This document shows, piece by piece, positions 51,023 through 61,801 of a stretch of DNA of 64,000 bases; within the stretch, counting starts at the first letter, position 1, and each line of letters starts with the position of its first letter. The translations under genes were made by a program, and so were the position numbers. This stretch comes from Isotricha intestinalis (taxonomy: Eukaryota > Ciliophora > Litostomatea > Vestibuliferida > Isotrichidae). Below the pieces are notes generated by a model. It was given only the letters and a program-made list of their open reading frames with translations, was not told the origin of the DNA and did no database searches. The DNA lies in NCBI GenBank assembly GCA_023807065.1, contig JAJJLU010003469.1, positions 34,634 through 98,633 on the forward strand, in the 5' to 3' direction.

Positions 51023-53269
51023 TTATATATTTTTATTTAAATTTATTTCTTTATGTTTCTTTTGAAATATTTTATAAAGAATTAAAAATAATTTTTCAAT
51101 TGGTTGTAATGATTGTTTTTTAGTTATTTTTCTCCATTTTATGAATATTATCAAATTATTTAATTTAATTCTTTTTTCTTTTTTTAAAATTAATTCTGTG
51201 AGTAATAATTGCTTTTTATTTTTATCATTTTTTTCATTTAATTCTTTTTTTATTGGTTTATTATAATATTTCATCATTTTTGAAATAAATTTAAATTGTG
51301 TAAATTTAATTTTTAATAATATTTTTTGTCGATAAAATAATTTTTTAAATATAGAATTAAATTTTTCATTTATTTTATTATTTTTACTTATAAAATAAAT
51401 TGAATTTGGAGTAAAATTTTGTTTTAATAAATTTAAATTTTTAAAAATTAAATTTCTTAACTCATCAAATCTAAAATGAATATGTTTATATATAATATAC
51501 TTTATTATTATAAAACCACATCTAAAATTATTATCATCTCTTTCAAAACTTATATTCATTTTTTTATTCATTAATTTCTTTTCATAAATTTTTGTTATTT
51601 TTCCTAAGACTTTTATTCTTGATAATTCTAAGTTTTTTATTTTTTTTATTTTTTTATTATATAATATAAAATAAATCTTATATTTATTTTTTTCAATATT
51701 TTTTATTCTATTAATCATTATTTCTTTTATTTTTATCATATTTTCTGATTTTATTTTTATTTTATATAATCTTTTCAATAATCTTTTTTTTATATATTTT
51801 ATAATTAATTTTTCTAAATTTAATATAAAATTTTTTCTTTTTAATTCTTTCTTTTTCTTAAGATTAATTATCATTTCAATATCATATTTTTCTTTAATTT
51901 TCTTTTTATAAAACTTATGAAATTTATTTTGAATTAAGAGTATTTTTTGTAAAAAGCAAATATAAGCATTTAAATTATAGAAATTCTTAATTAAAAAAAA
52001 TTCACTACATTTACCTTTTAATAAACTAAAATTATTATTTTTTTCTTGAAAAATATTTTTATTTCTTTTTTTAAAAAGCCTAAAGTTTTTAATAATCAAA
52101 TTAACATTAAAATAAATAATTTTAAATTGATATAAAAAAGCAAATTTAGATAAAAACAAATTGAAATATTTTTCAAAATAGAATTTATAATAAAAAAGCA
52201 TAATTTTATTAATTCCAGGGACATAATTTTTTTTAAGAATATAACATAAATAAAAAATACATCTGAAAAAATATCTTCTATAAAAACTTTGAATAAGAAT
52301 GACTTTATATAAAAAAGTATTATTTTCCATCATTTTTTTCCACCATCTTTGTATTATAATAGTTTTTTTATTTAATTTTAATAAATTAAATTTATTATAT
52401 TTTGTATTTCCAGAACTAACATAATTTGAATATTCTATTCTTCTAATTACATAAGAAGCTCTTGAAGCTTTTTCAAATTCAATTTCATCTTTTTTTGTTT
52501 TATTTCTTTTCTTTGGTATTGGAGTTAATGTATTATTTTTTGTATAGTTTTTAAGAGTATTATTGTTATTATTATTATATTTAAAAAATTTTATATTTTC
52601 TGTTTCATATGTTATTTTACTTTCTTCTGATGTTTCTGTTTTTAATATTTTTTTATATGTTTCTATAAATATTTTTATTATTTCAATTATTTCTTTATTT
52701 ATTTTTTCATTTAATATATTATCATATAAATTTTTTAGTCTTTTTTTATTTTGGAAATTATTAGTTAAAAAACCTTTTTTCTTTAAATCTATTATTGTTT
52801 TTATTTTATTTTTCGATAATTGAGATATAATTATTTTATTTATTTCATTTTCTTTTTTAATTATATTATTAAATTTATTATTTTTTCTTTGAAATAAATA
52901 TTTATTATTATTTATTAATACATTTCTATTATTATTATTTAGTTTTATTATTTTATTTGATTTTTTTTCTTCAATATTATAAAAGATTTGTAGTATTTTT
53001 GCAACTTTTGCAAAAATATAAAAATCATCTTTTGATATTTCATTAGATATTATTGTTTGTGTTTCATATTTTTTTATAGTTAAATATTCAGAACTTGTAT
53101 TTCTTCTTTTATTTTGTCTTTGAATACTCATATATTCATTATTCATTGATTTATTTAAAGTCGATAAATTTCTACTATTCACTTTTTTTTTATTTTTATT
53201 TCTCATTTTTTTTTTGGAAATTACATTTGTTAAAAAATTTTCTTTTTTAATTGTATTATAACCTTTCAT
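51023..53269 (-). CDS. IQ-motif protein, Lys/Ile-rich
   Basis: 748 residues. IQ-like motifs occur at about 305-320 (TIIIQRWWKKMMENN), 325-340 (ILIQSFYRRYFFR) and 445-460 (ILLIQNKFHKFYKKK). The rest is helical and extremely basic (KKKKELKRKNFILN; RIKNIEKNKYKIYF), consistent with a long CaM- or light-chain-binding rod. Similar composition and IQ arrangement are seen in the protein at 18923, so both may belong to one ciliate-type family. No kinase, motor or myosin head is present. Confidence 0.8.
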   Translation of the reverse strand: MKGYNTIKKENFLTNVISKKKMRNKNKKKVNSRNLSTLNKSMNNEYMSIQRQNKRRNTSSEYLTIKKYETQTIISNEISKDDFYIFAKVAKILQIFYNIEEKKSNKIIKLNNNNRNVLINNNKYLFQRKNNKFNNIIKKENEINKIIISQLSKNKIKTIIDLKKKGFLTNNFQNKKRLKNLYDNILNEKINKEIIEIIKIFIETYKKILKTETSEESKITYETENIKFFKYNNNNNNTLKNYTKNNTLTPIPKKRNKTKKDEIEFEKASRASYVIRRIEYSNYVSSGNTKYNKFNLLKLNKKTIIIQRWWKKMMENNTFLYKVILIQSFYRRYFFRCIFYLCYILKKNYVPGINKIMLFYYKFYFEKYFNLFLSKFAFLYQFKIIYFNVNLIIKNFRLFKKRNKNIFQEKNNNFSLLKGKCSEFFLIKNFYNLNAYICFLQKILLIQNKFHKFYKKKIKEKYDIEMIINLKKKKELKRKNFILNLEKLIIKYIKKRLLKRLYKIKIKSENMIKIKEIMINRIKNIEKNKYKIYFILYNKKIKKIKNLELSRIKVLGKITKIYEKKLMNKKMNISFERDDNNFRCGFIIIKYIIYKHIHFRFDELRNLIFKNLNLLKQNFTPNSIYFISKNNKINEKFNSIFKKLFYRQKILLKIKFTQFKFISKMMKYYNKPIKKELNEKNDKNKKQLLLTELILKKEKRIKLNNLIIFIKWRKITKKQSLQPIEKLFLILYKIFQKKHKEINLNKNI

Positions 53270-53457
53270 TATATAAATTAATTTTAAATTAAAATAAAAT
53301 AAAAAAACAATTAATAAAAGACTAAAGAATATTTAAATTAAAAAAAAAATAAAAAAAAGAAAAGTAATTTAAATTAAACTTAAGAAAAAAGTAAAGTTAT
53401 AAAAAACTATATAAATTTCATGAAAAATAAAAAAATAAATAATTTCTTTGAAAAAAA

Positions 53458-55110
53458 ATGAATTCAGAATATTTAAATTCAGAGTCAACAAATGAAAATC
53501 AAATAACTCAATTATCAATAAATAAATCAATATTTTATTCAAATAATCAAAAAGCTTTTATGTCTCCTCTTGTAAAGATGAGTCCTTTAATAACTCAAAA
53601 CACTTCAATGAAATATAATCCAAATTATAATCAAGAAACTTCACAAATACAAAAAGAAAGATGGTCAACTATTCAAAAAAGTTTTAATCCTTTTAACTTT
53701 TCAAAGACTAATTTTGATAAAATTCCAAAAATTGAAATTCCAAATAATAAAACCAATGATGAGGATAATACTATTAATTTTTCACATAGAAATTTTTTCA
53801 AATCTGGTTATTTACAAAATGAAAAATTTCAAATTGGAAAAATTAATTCTTTTTTATTTTCTGATTTTAAAAATAATTCTGAGAAAAAAGAAAAAGAAAA
53901 TTTCCTTTCTCCTATTAAAAATTATTTTAGTATTCCTCAAAAAAAAGAAAAAATTTTTGGAGTAAAAAGAATTAAAATAATTAATAATTTTGATAAAGTT
54001 ATTAAAGGAAAAAAAAAAGATGAAAATGAAAGAAAAATATTAAAAGAAAAAAAATTAAAAAAAGAAGAAGAAAAGTTAAAATTTGAAAAAGAAGATTTAA
54101 AAAAAGAAAAAAAAAAATTAAAACATATTTTAAAATTAAATGAAGAAAATAATATAATAACAGAAAACGGAGTTGAATACATTCATTTTCTTCAAAGAAA
54201 AAGAAAGTTAAAAGAAAAAAACTTAGAATTAAAAAAAAAAAAACCAAAAACTAAAAAATTAAAAAAATTAGATAAAACTAAAATAAACATTCAATTAAAT
54301 CAAATTGAAATTAAAGGAATATCACTAATTAAATTTCCAGCAATAAATAATATTAAAAGTGAAGATTTATCAGTTAATCTTTTAGTAAGAATGCTTGTTG
54401 AAGAAAATTATTTTAATATTGTTAATAAATTTATTTCTGATATTCCTCCTATTGAAGAAAAAATAAATAAACAAGTGTCGATTAATAAGTTTAAAAGATT
54501 AAAAAATAAAATATCAGAATTATATTTAATTGAAGAAAATAATAATGAAAATAATCCTATTAATATGATAAAAAATTATTATCATCAAATTAAAGAAACT
54601 GTATTATTAATACAAAAAAATTTCGTAGGAAAAAAAAAAGCAATATATAATATTAATCAATGTTTAATTTTAGAAAAGTTAATTAAAAGTTGTAATTTAA
54701 TAACAAATACTTTAACAGATTATAAAAAAATAGGAAAAAAATATAAAAATACAATCCAGATAATTAAAACAAAAAATCTGTTAGAAATTAAAAAAAATAA
54801 TCATTATAAAGTTTATATATGTGAAATATGTAATAAATCTTTTTCCAATGGACAAGGATTAGGAGGACATATGAGTAGAAATCATCCTAATCAAAGTGAG
54901 AAATATAAAGAAAAATTATTAATTAGAAAAAAAAGAATTAATGATAGAAAAAGATTATTTAATATTAAAAAAATTCTTTTTGATAAATATAATTTAAATT
55001 ATGAATTTTTAGTTAATAATCATGAAAAAGTAAAAATAAGAAAATTTTTAATTTCTCATAAAGATGAATATCGAAAATTGAAAAGTAAATTAAAGGAATC
55101 TGATGTTTAG
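53458..55110 (+). CDS. Single C2H2 zinc-finger protein with QGLGGH motif
   Basis: 550 residues, TAG stop. The N-terminal ~140 residues are Ser/Asn/Pro-rich (YNPNYNQETS, SPIKNYFSIP). A charged coiled coil follows (~185-230, KKEEEKLKFEKEDLKKEKKK). The C-terminal zinc finger (~454-477) reads YICEICNKSFSNGQGLGGH, with C-x2-C-x12-H-x4-H spacing and the QxLGGH signature best known from plant C2H2 proteins. It is followed by basic sequence (KLLIRKKRINDRKRLFNIKK). A nuclear or chromatin role is plausible, but one finger can also bind protein or RNA. No other DNA-binding domain is seen. Confidence 0.85.
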   Translation: MNSEYLNSESTNENQITQLSINKSIFYSNNQKAFMSPLVKMSPLITQNTSMKYNPNYNQETSQIQKERWSTIQKSFNPFNFSKTNFDKIPKIEIPNNKTNDEDNTINFSHRNFFKSGYLQNEKFQIGKINSFLFSDFKNNSEKKEKENFLSPIKNYFSIPQKKEKIFGVKRIKIINNFDKVIKGKKKDENERKILKEKKLKKEEEKLKFEKEDLKKEKKKLKHILKLNEENNIITENGVEYIHFLQRKRKLKEKNLELKKKKPKTKKLKKLDKTKINIQLNQIEIKGISLIKFPAINNIKSEDLSVNLLVRMLVEENYFNIVNKFISDIPPIEEKINKQVSINKFKRLKNKISELYLIEENNNENNPINMIKNYYHQIKETVLLIQKNFVGKKKAIYNINQCLILEKLIKSCNLITNTLTDYKKIGKKYKNTIQIIKTKNLLEIKKNNHYKVYICEICNKSFSNGQGLGGHMSRNHPNQSEKYKEKLLIRKKRINDRKRLFNIKKILFDKYNLNYEFLVNNHEKVKIRKFLISHKDEYRKLKSKLKESDV

Positions 55111-55369
55111 GAATTTATATTTTCTCATTTTTTATCTTTTTTTTCAATATTTAAATCAAAAAAGATAAAACAATTATAAATGAAAAGCAAAAAAAAATTG
55201 TAAATAATGAAAAGGAAAAATAATTATTATAAATATTAAAAGGAAAAATAATCATTTTTAGTAAATTGGTTTTGTTGTAACTTAAATAAATTAAATTAAA
55301 ATTTTTTTTTAAAACAAAACAAACTTTTTTTTAAAATAAATTACCTTTTAAAAAAAAAATAAAAATAAA

Positions 55370-57013
55370 TTAATTATTAACATCATAATTATTTCCACTT
55401 TCATCACTATTAATAATCATTTGTAAAGGTAAATTTATAGGAGAATTATTTTCATTAATTGATTCTTTTTCTTCTTTTTGTTCTTCAATTGGAATAAGTT
55501 TAGAATCAATATTTAATAATTTATTCATTTCATTAATATTATCTTCATTAAATTCATTTTCATTATTTTCCTCATTTTTTAAATCTATATTTTGACCTAT
55601 TAAATTTAAATATTCTTGTTGAAGTTTCTTATTTTCTTCTAATAATCTTTGAGCATGATTTTTCCTTTCATTTAAATCTATTTTTTCATTGCTTTCTTTT
55701 ATTTTTTTTATTTCTTCATCATATATATTTAAATTATTATTTGTATTATCTATATTATTATTTAAATCTATTGTTTCATAATCATTGTTTATTTTCTTAT
55801 TAGATTCAATATTATATAAATTATTAATATTATCAGTATTATTATAATAATTAAAATTATCATTTTCTCTTTCTTTAAATTTATTATTCCTACTATCAGG
55901 AATTTCATTATCTAAAATTTTTCTTTTTTTTAATTTCTTATTTAATTCACTGTAATTACTTTTAATATCTTCAATTTCTTTATCTTTATTTCTAATAATA
56001 CTTCTTAATTGTTCTATTTTATTATCATAATTATTAATAGTATCTTTAATAGAACTTAATTGATTTCCTAATTGATTATGAGATGATAATTCATCAAAAA
56101 TTTCATTAATTTCTTCTTGAATATTTGTTCCTTCTTTTACTAATTTATCATTTATATCTTTTAATTCCTTTAATTTATTATCTCTTTTTTCTATTTCTTT
56201 TTCTCTTGTGTTTAATCTTCTTTCAATTTCTTTTAAATCTAAAGATTCACTATTTTTTTTCATTGATAATATTTTTATTGTTTCTTTCATTTTATTTATT
56301 ATTTCATTATAATCTTTTTTAGATTTTTCTAAATTTTTATTTAAATCTTTTAAAAATGAATATCTCTCAATTGCTTCATTATAATCTTTTTTACATTGAT
56401 TATAATAATCAACTAATATTTTACTTTCATTATCAAATCTCTTTTTAATTTCTGTTAAATTTCTTTTTAATTCATCATTTACTTTTTGAACTTCTAAATT
56501 ATCATTATCTATATTTGTAATTTCATTTTCATATCTATTATTAATTTTAATAGTGTCTTTAACATTAATATTTAACTCTTCATAAGAATTTAAAATTGCA
56601 GTATTTGAATCATTATTTTCTCTTAATTGATCTTCTAAATAATTACAATAAGAATTTAATTCATTAATTTTTTTATTAATATTATTTTGACTATAAGAAT
56701 TTTGCCCTATTAAACTATTTAATTTATTAGATAATTTAACATTATTTCCAGTTATATTTCTATTATTAATAATAATTTCATTATTCAATTCTGATATTAA
56801 ACCTATTTGAATATCATTTGAAAAACTTTTTAAATTATTATTAGGCTTTTTAATATTATTTGTTGAGTTATATGAAGATAATATATTCCTAATTGGTGAC
56901 ATTGGTTTTGAATTTAATACTGATTTTAATCCTGATAATTGTTGTTTTGCTCTTTGAAGTGATATATTACTTTGATTTAAAAGTGAAGATTGAGAAGAAG
57001 AAGAATTTTTCAT
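55370..57013 (-). CDS. Coiled-coil protein, unknown (cytoskeletal type)
   Basis: 547 residues. The N-terminal ~75 residues are Ser/Asn-rich and contain SKPMSPIRNILSSYN. A long, nearly continuous coiled coil runs from about 100 to 380 (INELNSYCNYLEDQLREN; RRLNTREKEIEKRDNKLKEL; EQLRSIIRNKDKEIEDIKSN). The C-terminus is Asn/Glu-rich and acidic. It is first of four minus-strand genes in a row. A ciliary, basal-body or centriolar role would be typical for such proteins, but nothing in the sequence proves it. Confidence 0.75.
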   Translation of the reverse strand: MKNSSSSQSSLLNQSNISLQRAKQQLSGLKSVLNSKPMSPIRNILSSYNSTNNIKKPNNNLKSFSNDIQIGLISELNNEIIINNRNITGNNVKLSNKLNSLIGQNSYSQNNINKKINELNSYCNYLEDQLRENNDSNTAILNSYEELNINVKDTIKINNRYENEITNIDNDNLEVQKVNDELKRNLTEIKKRFDNESKILVDYYNQCKKDYNEAIERYSFLKDLNKNLEKSKKDYNEIINKMKETIKILSMKKNSESLDLKEIERRLNTREKEIEKRDNKLKELKDINDKLVKEGTNIQEEINEIFDELSSHNQLGNQLSSIKDTINNYDNKIEQLRSIIRNKDKEIEDIKSNYSELNKKLKKRKILDNEIPDSRNNKFKERENDNFNYYNNTDNINNLYNIESNKKINNDYETIDLNNNIDNTNNNLNIYDEEIKKIKESNEKIDLNERKNHAQRLLEENKKLQQEYLNLIGQNIDLKNEENNENEFNEDNINEMNKLLNIDSKLIPIEEQKEEKESINENNSPINLPLQMIINSDESGNNYDVNN

Positions 57014-57082
57014 TTCTTTTTTATAGTTTTTAAATATATTTTAAATATTTTAATATATCAATTTATTATTTTATTTAATTTT

Positions 57083-57997
57083 TTAATCATTTAATATTGA
57101 AGATAATAAATTTTTATTTTTTATTTTTAATTGTTGATTTATTGTTTCTATATTATTCCCAAGGAAAATATTTTTATAATCTTTTTCTTTATTTTCAACT
57201 TCTTTAAAAAGAATATCATTTTTAATAATATTACTATATAAATTAGAATAATTAACTTTCATTTCATTAAGAATATTTTTTTTATCTTTTAATTTATTAT
57301 TCATTATATCAATATCTTTAATAGTTTCATTAATATTTTTTTTTAATTGATTTTCATCACAAGAAATATTACCATGTAAATATAATCTATCAAGAGAATA
57401 ATTAATATTTGAACAAAAATCATTCATATTTTCAATAACATTATTTATTTTAGGACATACTTCAATTATTTTATCATAATTTTGAAGGAAATAATCATCT
57501 ATATTACTTATATTTTCCATACTATTAATTTGTTGAAAAAGTTTATAATTTGATTCTTTCAATTTTAAATTTTGAAGATATTTTGCATTTAAAATATTTT
57601 CAGCATAATTTCTTTGGTTATTAAATGTTATATCTATTCCTTGACTAAAATATTCCATTATATTATATATACTTATTAAATCATTTATTTGTTCTTTTAA
57701 AATTGAAACTTGGTTTTTTTTATTTTGATTATTAGTATTTTCATTTATGTTTTCATTTTGAGTGTTTGAATGATTTAATGTTGAATTATTGTAATTTGTT
57801 ATTGGAGGAATATTTATTTCATTTGTTTTTACTTTTAATGAATTTTTCCTTTTTGGATTTGATGAATTTGGTCTTTTATTTATTTTATTTTGATTATTTT
57901 TGTTATTATTATTAACATTATTATTATTATTAGTTGTTGTTGAATTTGGGATTTTTGATTTATTTATTTTCTTTTGCATTATATTATTTTTTTCCAT
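57083..57997 (-). CDS. Coiled-coil protein with basic disordered N-terminus
   Basis: 304 residues. Residues 1-90 are basic and Asn/Ser/Pro-rich (RPNSSNPKRKNSLKVKTN), a composition suited to microtubule or nucleic-acid binding. Residues ~95-300 are helical with Cys/His-free heptads (ILKEQINDLISIYNIMEYFS; TIKDIDIMNNKLKDKKNILN). The layout (disordered basic head, helical tail) recalls augmin HAUS8-like proteins, but that is only a structural analogy. The neighbouring gene at 55370 is also a coiled coil, 69 bp away on the same strand. Confidence 0.68.
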   Translation of the reverse strand: MEKNNIMQKKINKSKIPNSTTTNNNNNVNNNNKNNQNKINKRPNSSNPKRKNSLKVKTNEINIPPITNYNNSTLNHSNTQNENINENTNNQNKKNQVSILKEQINDLISIYNIMEYFSQGIDITFNNQRNYAENILNAKYLQNLKLKESNYKLFQQINSMENISNIDDYFLQNYDKIIEVCPKINNVIENMNDFCSNINYSLDRLYLHGNISCDENQLKKNINETIKDIDIMNNKLKDKKNILNEMKVNYSNLYSNIIKNDILFKEVENKEKDYKNIFLGNNIETINQQLKIKNKNLLSSILND

Positions 57998-58063
57998 TTA
58001 AAAAAAAATTAAAATTTAATTAAAAAAATTAAATCTAATTTAAATAATATACTTTTAAAGTAA

Positions 58064-58756
58064 TTATTCTTTTTTTTCTTTAATATCTTTTATTTCTTCC
58101 TTTTTTTCTTCTTTTATTTCCTTATTTTCATTAACATTTTTTTTTTTACATAACATTCCTAAAAATTTAATAACACTCATTTCAAGAAAAAAAAGACTAA
58201 AAAGGCTAAAAACAATTAAAACAACAGTATAATAATTATTCCATTTAATATTTATATTTTTATAAGCTAAAAATTCTTGAATATACAAAGTAGCTTCATC
58301 AATAATTCCTTTTAAAACTGTTTTAATTATATTATAAACACTCATTCTTTCTGGAATTTTTTTTTCATCTTCAATATATTTTTCACTTTCAATAAATTTA
58401 GTTAAAGTTTCAAAAGAAGGATTATCATTAAATTCATATAATTTATTATTTTCAATTAAAAAAATATAAGGAGTATGAGTTATATTATATCTTAATGTTA
58501 ACCAAAAATTAGTATCACAATTAACAAAACCAAATTTTATTTTTTCATTATCTTTATATTTTGGAATTACTTTATTTTCTAAAGTTTGTAATGTATAAAA
58601 ACAAAATGTACATGATAAAACATGAAATACAATTAAATATTTTTCTTCTTCTTTTAATTCCTTTATTGATTTATCATATGTCCAATCTGTTAATTCATAT
58701 TTTGATAAATCAGATTTAATTATTGAAATTAAGGTAAATAAAAATAAAAATTTCAT
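58064..58756 (-). CDS. ER thioredoxin-like membrane protein (TMX type)
   Basis: 230 residues. A cleavable-looking signal peptide (MKFLFLFTLISIIKS) opens a thioredoxin fold. The active-site position is CTFC (C49/C52), the cis-Pro segment is THTPYIFLI (~94-102), and the fold runs to about 125. A single TM helix (~176-198, YTVVLIVFSLFSLFFLEM) is followed by a short basic/acidic cytosolic tail (EIKEEKKEEIKDIKEKKE). This is the TMX/PDI-like topology, with the domain in the ER lumen. Both Cys are kept, so a redox role is possible, though the preceding WC context (WCGHC in PDI) is absent. Confidence 0.87.
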   Translation of the reverse strand: MKFLFLFTLISIIKSDLSKYELTDWTYDKSIKELKEEEKYLIVFHVLSCTFCFYTLQTLENKVIPKYKDNEKIKFGFVNCDTNFWLTLRYNITHTPYIFLIENNKLYEFNDNPSFETLTKFIESEKYIEDEKKIPERMSVYNIIKTVLKGIIDEATLYIQEFLAYKNINIKWNNYYTVVLIVFSLFSLFFLEMSVIKFLGMLCKKKNVNENKEIKEEKKEEIKDIKEKKE

Positions 58757-58843
58757 TTGTTTAAATTTAATAAATTTTAAAATTTAAATTATAAAAAAAA
58801 TTTGAATTTAAAGAAAAAAAATCACTATTTTAATTGCTATTTT

Positions 58844-60708
58844 TTATTTCTTCTTTTTAGATAATGTACTTGGTTTCTTTAATTTAATATCTTCAATTGG
58901 AGCATTTAATTCAAGAAATTTATCTAAATAATAATATCCTCCTATGTATTTTACTTTAATGTTATCATCTTCAATTTTAATTAAAATTTTAATAGTTCCA
59001 TATTCATAATTATTTGGCGATATTTTTTTAAAAGGAATTTTAGGTAATTTCTTTTTATTATAATAACTTTTTAAATAATTATCTATTTTTTCATCAACTT
59101 TATCAACTTGATCAGTAACTATATATTCTAAATATTTATTTATTACATTATCATTTGTATTTTCTTCAAAATTATTTAATTGATATTTATTTATTAAATT
59201 AGTTAAATTTTTTCTTTCAATTTCACTTGTATTATCTTTATTAAAAACAGAATCTAAATTACCTAAAGATTTAATAATATTTTTAAGAGCTTTAACTAAT
59301 AATCTTTCTTTTTCATTATTATCAATTTTATTTTTTTTTTCAATGATTTCTTTATTCAAATTATATTCTTCAATATCTTTTTCATTAAAAGGAACATTAT
59401 AAACATCTTTATATAAATAAATTTCCTTATGCTTTAAAGGTAATATTTGTCTTATATGATTATTTTCTCCTCTTCTAATATTAACTATAATTTCTTTTTT
59501 AATTTGATTTCCATCAATTAATTCATTTAATTTATTTTGCTTTTTTATAATAATTCTATACAATTCATTATATTTATTAAAATCATCAATTAAAATATTA
59601 TTTAAAGCAACAGACTCTTTAAATTTATTATAATAATTATTTTGATATTCAAATAATTGATCAATGATTTCTTTAGTGTGAATAATACATTCATTAATAT
59701 TATTATTATTAAATTGATTAATTTGCTCAAGAGGATTTTTTTCCATAAAATTACTCATAAATTGAATAAAATTATTATCAACTTCGGAAATTTCTTTTAA
59801 AATTAAAGGATCAATTAAACTATTATCTTTAGGATCATTTTCAGGTTCTTCAAAATCATTTTTTTTTTCTTCTTTTTCATTTAAATTATCTCTTGTTAAT
59901 ATTTTATTGCTAGAATTATTGAAATTATTACTTGAATTATTAAAATTATTATTATTATTATTATTTCCATAAGAATTTTTCCTTATTGTTGCACTTCCTG
60001 TTCTTGCATTATTCTTTTTGTTTGAAGGAGATTTATAATTAGAAGTCGTAATTGAAGAATTTGTATTTTTTTGTATTTTTCTCATTGGAGGAGTTTTATT
60101 ATCTCTTATTGATGATGAACTATTATTTACTTTTTTATGAATCATAGTATTTTTTTTTATTTGATTGTTATTTACGTTGTTACTTTTATTATTTGTTTGA
60201 TTTGCATTATTATTAATATTATTATTTTTTATTCCCATTTCTTCTCTTGGTAAAGAATGGCTTTGTTTTAAAATATTTGATGTTTTTTCAGTGTATTCAA
60301 TTATTGAATGAATGTTTATTTTTATTGTATTTGATAAATTTGTGTTTCCAAATAAAATTTTCCTTGTTGAATCTGTCATTGTTATTGAACATAGTTTTTC
60401 ATATGAATCTCCTTTTTTTGCAAGAATATTACTTGGAATAATAAATTCTGTAATTCCTATTAAAGAACCATTTTTTGTTACTTTTATATTGTATTTTATA
60501 TTTGTGCTTAATTTTTTTAATAAGATTCTATGAATTATTTGATTTTGAGAAGAATACTAATTATATATTATTATATATGTGTTATTCTTACATTTATTGT
60601 TTCTTCAAAGTCTTTTTGTTCTGATTTAAAAACAAATGCAAATGTTTCAAAGTTAAAATTATTAGGTTGATAATCATTAATTTCTAAAGTAATTAAAGCA
60701 AAAGACAT
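58844..60708 (-). CDS. C2-like N-terminal domain protein with possible GAR-like tail (two exons)
   Basis: Exon 1 (60708-60592) encodes MSFALITLEINDYQPNN... . A 35-nt intron (60557-60591, GTAAGA...TTAG) joins in phase to exon 2 at 60556, giving 609 residues. This adds 98 residues before the Met at 60379. The N-terminal ~125 residues form a beta-rich C2-like unit (ALITLEINDYQPNNFNF; KYNIKVTKNGSLIGITEFII). A poly-Asn/Ser middle and a helical segment follow. Near the C-terminus, YEYGTIKILIKIEDDNIKVK and KYIGGYYYLDKFLELNAPIE resemble a GAR/GAS2-like microtubule-binding end, weakly. Membrane or cilium targeting via C2 and microtubule binding would fit, but both are inference. Confidence 0.78.
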
Positions 60709-60850
60709 AATTAAAAAATATTAATTTTCAAAAAGAAAAATAAAATAAATAAAAACGCAAAAAAGAATAAAATTAATCAATCATAATATTATAATATTAT
60801 AATTAACATTTCTAAATTAAAGTAAATAAAAATAATAATTAAAAAATAAA

Positions 60851-61801
60851 ATGAGAATAGTAGTTACACAAAATGGAACATCAATAATAAAAGAATTAGA
60901 AATAGAAGATAAATTTAATCCAAAAAAAAATATAAGTGAATCACCTATTTCATCAAATATATCATCATCAAAAACAGAAGAATCAAATCCATTTTTAAAA
61001 ATAAATAAAAAAGGAGATAATTATAAAGAAATAACAATTCAAGAAACAAAATTAAAAATTCCTCCAATAATGGAAGAAAAATATTCTAAAACCGAAAATC
61101 CAAATTCTCAATTTAATAATGAAGTAATTCCCGATGTTTTTTTATCAATAAATAATACAATGAATTCTTCTTCAAATAGTAAATTACCTATTATAAGAAA
61201 TTCCTTTCCTTTAAAATATATTATTAAACCTGAATCATATAAAAAATTAGAAAAAGATGTTAAAATAAAAGAAGAAAGTTTAAAAACAAGAAATAAAGAA
61301 TTAAACGAAAATTGCTTTAGAAGTCAAGTTTTTGAAGATCCTAAAAAAATATTCGATAAAAATTCATCAAAAGAAATTTTTGCTGAGAATAGAAATTTAA
61401 TAATGTATCTTAATAGTGATGATACAATAAGTAATAAATATATGGAAAAATTAAATAAATATAATGAAGAAAGAATAAAAAAATTAAATAAAATATGTCA
61501 AAGTGCTTTTTATTACAGAGATCAAGGAGCGGTTATTGAAAAATTTATTAAACAAAAATTAAGAAGTGATGCTGTTCAAACGAGTGAATATTATAAAGAA
61601 AAATTAGAAGAAATGAAAAATAATTTAGAAAAATCTAAAGATTATATTAGAGAGTTTCCTCAGTTTAATAAAAGAGAAAGATATGCTGCTCAAATTAAAC
61701 AAGCTGAATTAGATTGGGTTAAATATGATACTGCTAGATTATATAAAAAAAGTAATCCTCCTATTACTAATCTTTATATTGAAAATAATGATGATGATTA
61801 A
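60851..61801 (+). CDS. Hypothetical protein with conserved-looking helical C-terminus
   Basis: 316 residues. The N-terminal half is Ser/Pro/Asn-rich and disordered. From about residue 150 it is helical and less biased: LKTRNKELNENCFRSQVFED, KKIFDKNSSKEIFAENRN, then IKKLNKICQSAFYYRDQGAV and KDYIREFPQFNKRERYAAQI. The last block ends LDWVKYDTARLYKKSN. This second part looks like a folded helical domain. I do not recognise it. It starts 142 bp from the divergent C2-like gene. Confidence 0.75.
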   Translation: MRIVVTQNGTSIIKELEIEDKFNPKKNISESPISSNISSSKTEESNPFLKINKKGDNYKEITIQETKLKIPPIMEEKYSKTENPNSQFNNEVIPDVFLSINNTMNSSSNSKLPIIRNSFPLKYIIKPESYKKLEKDVKIKEESLKTRNKELNENCFRSQVFEDPKKIFDKNSSKEIFAENRNLIMYLNSDDTISNKYMEKLNKYNEERIKKLNKICQSAFYYRDQGAVIEKFIKQKLRSDAVQTSEYYKEKLEEMKNNLEKSKDYIREFPQFNKRERYAAQIKQAELDWVKYDTARLYKKSNPPITNLYIENNDDD

